Assembly: GCA_902796775.1 (NCBI GenBank)
Contig: CADBQK010000167.1
Location: 1 to 9,008, forward strand
Origin: an uncultured Lachnospiraceae bacterium
GTDB lineage: Bacteria; Bacillota_A; Clostridia; Lachnospirales; Lachnospiraceae
DNA: 9,008 bases
Direction: 5' to 3'
In this document: one piece after another, positions 7,649-9,008 of the stretch
Numbering within the stretch: position 1 is the first letter of the stretch
Layout: each line of letters starts with the position of its first letter
Position numbers and translations under genes: made by a program
The notes under the pieces: generated by a model
What the model saw: the letters and a program-made list of their open reading frames with translations, nothing else
Told to the model about the DNA's origin: nothing
Databases searched by the model: none

Positions 7649-7888
7649 TTACAAATATCGGTATAACTGCGCGGCCTCTGTCTTTTTTGTGGTCTCCTGG
7701 ACGTCCAGTACCTCAACCTTTACGCTCCTGGTCCCGAAAGCGATCTCAATAATATCGCCCTCTTTCACATTCGCGCTGGCGCGGGCTGTCTTTCCATTGA
7801 GCATCACCCTGCCGGCATCACAGGCTTCATTGGCTACCGTTCTCCGCTTGATCAGCCTCGAAACCTTCAGATATTTATCCAGTCTCAT
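7649..7888 (-). CDS. rqcP: S4-domain RNA-binding protein RqcP (YabO-type ribosome quality control factor)
   Basis: RqcP works with RqcH on split 50S subunits carrying stalled peptidyl-tRNA, helping to stabilise the P-site tRNA while C-terminal alanine tails are added to the aborted chain. The 79-residue product begins MRLDKYLKVSRLIKRRT and contains a full S4 domain (VMLNGKTARASANVKEGD, about 28-45), then the family's short tail with TTKKTEAAQLY. Length, start and tail fit the YabO/RqcP group and not the longer Hsp15 of proteobacteria. The ATG start has AGGAGA seven bases upstream (7896-7901). It lies downstream of hup across an intrinsic terminator and upstream of the divIC-like gene, as yabO does in Bacillus. 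The intervening sporulation genes yabP and yabQ are absent here. It is probably expressed by partial read-through from hup, or from a promoter I could not identify. Confidence 0.92.
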   Translation of the reverse strand: MRLDKYLKVSRLIKRRTVANEACDAGRVMLNGKTARASANVKEGDIIEIAFGTRSVKVEVLDVQETTKKTEAAQLYRYL

Positions 7889-7906
7889 ACGATGGTCTCC
7901 TACAAC

Positions 7907-7938
7907 AAAACTGCCGCATGATGTGCTGCGGCAGTTTT
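7907..7938 (-). terminator. Intrinsic terminator/attenuator between hup and rqcP
   Basis: A perfect 12-bp inverted repeat (minus-strand arm AAAACTGCCGCA with its complement TGCGGCAGTTTT) encloses an eight-base loop. On the minus strand the stem ends in TTTTGTTG. The A and T ends make the structure symmetric, so it could act in both directions. The rqcP binding site starts five bases after the stem, which suggests partial termination, limiting rqcP relative to the abundant HU protein. Confidence 0.8.
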
Positions 7939-7969
7939 ATGGCGATCCTGTCTTCTGTTGTCTATTGCT

Positions 7970-8245
7970 TTATGCGTTTACAGAATCCTTGAAAGCTTTA
8001 CCTGCCTTGAACTTCGGAACCTTGGCAGAAGCAATCTTCATATTCTCTCCTGTACGAGGATTTCTGCCCTCGCGCTCAGGTCTTTCAGATACTTCAAATG
8101 TACCAAATCCAACCAGCTGTACTTTGCCGCCTTTTGCAAGCTCAGCCTTTACAACATCCTGAAATGCTGCCAGGCCCTTCTCCGCATCTGCCTTCTTCAA
8201 ACCGGTCTGCTCAACAATAGCTGCAACCAATTCTGCCTTATTCAT
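7970..8245 (-). CDS. hup: DNA-binding protein HU
   Basis: HU is a dimeric histone-like protein that bends DNA and compacts the nucleoid. The 91-residue product is the standard length. It has the MNKAELV helical start, the dimerisation body, the signature GFGTFEVSERPEREGRN (46-62) and the DNA-binding arm with the intercalating proline at P63. The basic C-terminal VPKFKAGKAFKD is also typical. The start is unambiguous, with AGGAGG seven to eight bases upstream. The gene has its own strong promoter (8330-8358) and is followed by an intrinsic terminator (7907-7938), so it is mainly a single-gene message. Lying just upstream of rqcP is a common arrangement in Clostridia. IHF is a related possibility, but the N-terminus and arm are of the HU type. 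Confidence 0.98.
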   Translation of the reverse strand: MNKAELVAAIVEQTGLKKADAEKGLAAFQDVVKAELAKGGKVQLVGFGTFEVSERPEREGRNPRTGENMKIASAKVPKFKAGKAFKDSVNA

Positions 8246-8259
8246 AGTATTGACCTCCT

Positions 8260-8309
8260 ATTCATCCCACCATCGTGGAATAATCACCATTCATATGTAA
8301 TTTTATTCC
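8260..8309 (-). promoter_or_regulatory. hup 5' leader with two mutually exclusive hairpins
   Basis: Transcription from the hup promoter would give a leader of about 75 bases. In it, GGAATAA (8303-8309) can pair with TTATTCC (8277-8283). Alternatively, the segment 8275-8284 can pair with 8260-8270 (about nine pairs including two G-U) around the loop GATG. The two structures share the same middle strand. The second ends immediately before the hup ribosome binding site at about 8252-8258. This is a structural reading only; no known riboswitch class is recognised. Confidence 0.35.
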
Positions 8310-8329
8310 CATGATGCTTGTCTCCCCTA

Positions 8330-8358
8330 TTTATAAACGCTATGGTAGATTTTGTCAA
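8330..8358 (-). promoter_or_regulatory. Sigma-A promoter of hup
   Basis: On the minus strand a perfect -35 TTGACA (8353-8358) is followed after exactly 17 bp by TATAAA (8330-8335), five of six matching the -10 consensus. Transcription should start near 8323, about 78 bp upstream of the hup ATG. This is the strongest promoter in the window, in line with the high expression normally seen for HU. Confidence 0.9.
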
Positions 8359-8409
8359 GAACTTTTGTATCTACCCGACATTCCGAAGGTTTAGACAGGT
8401 GAGACAGAT

Positions 8410-8505
8410 TGAGTCAGCTGATACGTCCCCTGACTCACTGACTCCCCTGACTCACTGCCAGAAGAAAACCGCGCCGGGCATTAAGCCCGGCGCGGCTGTG
8501 ACTCA
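8410..8505. repeat. Cluster of TGACTCA-type heptamers with a 15-bp tandem repeat
   Basis: The plus strand holds TGACTCA at 8431-8437, 8448-8454 and 8499-8505, its complement TGAGTCA at 8410-8416, and the near copy TGACTCC at 8439-8445. TCCCCTGACTCACTG occurs exactly twice, at 8426-8440 and 8443-8457 (period 17 bp). TGAGTCAG (8410-8417) and CTGACTCA (8430-8437) form an eight-base inverted repeat. Part of the cluster flanks the hydrogenase terminator. The hup -35 lies about 50 bp downstream in the sense of transcription. It may be an operator or a processed leftover of local duplication; no function is assigned. Confidence 0.6.
8461..8495 (-). terminator. Intrinsic terminator of the [FeFe] hydrogenase gene
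   Basis: A perfect 11-bp GC-only stem (arms 8469-8479 and 8485-8495) closes a five-base loop. On the minus strand it is followed by TTTTCTTC. It starts 28 bp after the hydrogenase stop codon. The plus strand lacks a T-run on the other side, so it acts in the minus direction. It insulates hup from upstream transcription. Confidence 0.95.
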
Positions 8506-8522
8506 ATTAAGCCAGTCGATCA

Positions 8523-9008
8523 TTAGTTGATTGACCTGGGAACGTAGCTGGTGTGAAGGACATGATGTGCCCTCTCACTGCCGTATTCACCGAAGTACTC
8601 TTTGTAGACCCTTGCGATGGAAGGATTCTCATGAGACTTACGAAGCGGCTTGTTCAGATCGTTCTCATACAGAGCCTTTGCACGAAGTGCGCGGACATCT
8701 GTAAAGTTGCGGACATTTGCATGTACCTGAGGCTGGCCGCCGCCATTGACGCAGCCGCCCGGACAGCACATGATCTCGATGAAGTGATAATCAGCCTCAC
8801 CTGCACGAATCTTGTCAAGCAGGACTCTTGCATTGGACAGACCGGAAGCGACTGCTACCTTAACATCCATGCCTGCTACATTGTAAGTAGCTTCCTTAAC
8901 ACCGTCGGTACCACGGACTTCTACGAAATCCAGGTTCTTCAGCTCTTCGCCGGTCATCACTTCGACAGCTGTACGGAGAGCAGCCTCCATAACACCGCCG
9001 GTCGCACC
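8523..9008 (-). CDS. [FeFe] hydrogenase, C-terminal part (5' end beyond window)
   Basis: [FeFe] hydrogenases interconvert protons and H2 at the H-cluster, usually disposing of fermentation electrons from ferredoxin or NADH. The visible 161 residues begin at the GATGGVMEAALR motif of the catalytic domain. They include the third H-cluster signature, here EIMCCPGGCVNGGGQP, whose C76 and C80 (counted from the methionine at 8988-8990) should be the cluster-binding cysteines. The alanine normally preceding the first ligand is cysteine (C75). The small-subunit-type tail follows, with RAKALYENDLNKPLRKSHENP and a YVPRSIN end. The frame is open to the right edge, so the start and the first two H-cluster motifs are not visible. 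The electron partner cannot be told from this part: monomeric ferredoxin-linked and NADH-linked HydA types both remain possible. A strong terminator follows. Confidence 0.95.
   Translation of the reverse strand, partial: GATGGVMEAALRTAVEVMTGEELKNLDFVEVRGTDGVKEATYNVAGMDVKVAVASGLSNARVLLDKIRAGEADYHFIEIMCCPGGCVNGGGQPQVHANVRNFTDVRALRAKALYENDLNKPLRKSHENPSIARVYKEYFGEYGSERAHHVLHTSYVPRSIN

Noticed and set aside
8318..8530. Plus-strand small frame (70 codons) across the hup-hydrogenase spacer
   Set aside because: It covers the hup promoter, the heptamer repeats and the terminator stem. These explain the sequence, and the translation resembles no protein.

Overview
The window looks like chromosomal core sequence from a Clostridia-class Firmicute, most like a Lachnospiraceae member of roughly 50% GC. 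The basis is gene order together with family-level features: an RqcP/S4 protein, a DivIC-type septum protein, the tilS-hpt-ftsH cluster, an [FeFe] hydrogenase, and strong AGGAGG-type ribosome binding sites. I infer the lineage from sequence character and cannot confirm it here. All nine protein genes lie on the minus strand, so transcription runs from high to low coordinates.

In transcription order, the right edge (8523-9008) holds the C-terminal end of an [FeFe] hydrogenase, closed by a strong GC-rich intrinsic terminator (8461-8495). A 277-bp spacer follows. It carries a cluster of TGACTCA-type heptamers, a near-consensus sigma-A promoter and a leader with possible alternative hairpins, all upstream of the HU gene (7970-8245). 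A hairpin terminator (7907-7938) separates hup from rqcP (7649-7888), a ribosome-quality-control factor. Next comes a small FtsB/DivIC-family division gene with its own candidate promoter (7512-7539). A large secreted GH25 muramidase with C-terminal wall-binding repeats follows (5276-6991). The tightly packed tilS, hpt and ftsH genes come next (27-, 3- and 15-bp gaps counted from the muramidase end). The left edge holds the N-terminal 418 residues of a membrane-anchored LytR-CpsA-Psr (LCP) glycopolymer ligase.

The genes combine translation fidelity and rescue (tilS, rqcP), purine salvage (hpt), membrane proteolysis (ftsH), nucleoid structure (hup) and cell-wall or division functions (divIC-like, GH25, LCP). 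The layout parallels the Bacillus subtilis yabO-yabP-yabQ-divIC-yabR-spoIIE-...-tilS-hprT-ftsH neighbourhood. Here the sporulation genes yabP, yabQ and spoIIE are missing, and a GH25 hydrolase fills the gap between the divIC-like gene and tilS. This suggests a lineage that has lost sporulation at this locus, although homologues elsewhere in the genome cannot be excluded.

I found no tRNA, rRNA, CRISPR array, insertion sequence or phage gene, and no convincing wholly new system. The points most worth a second look are the muramidase in the core operon, the LCP protein with a possible solute-binding-like domain, and the repeat-rich and hairpin-rich DNA upstream of hup.
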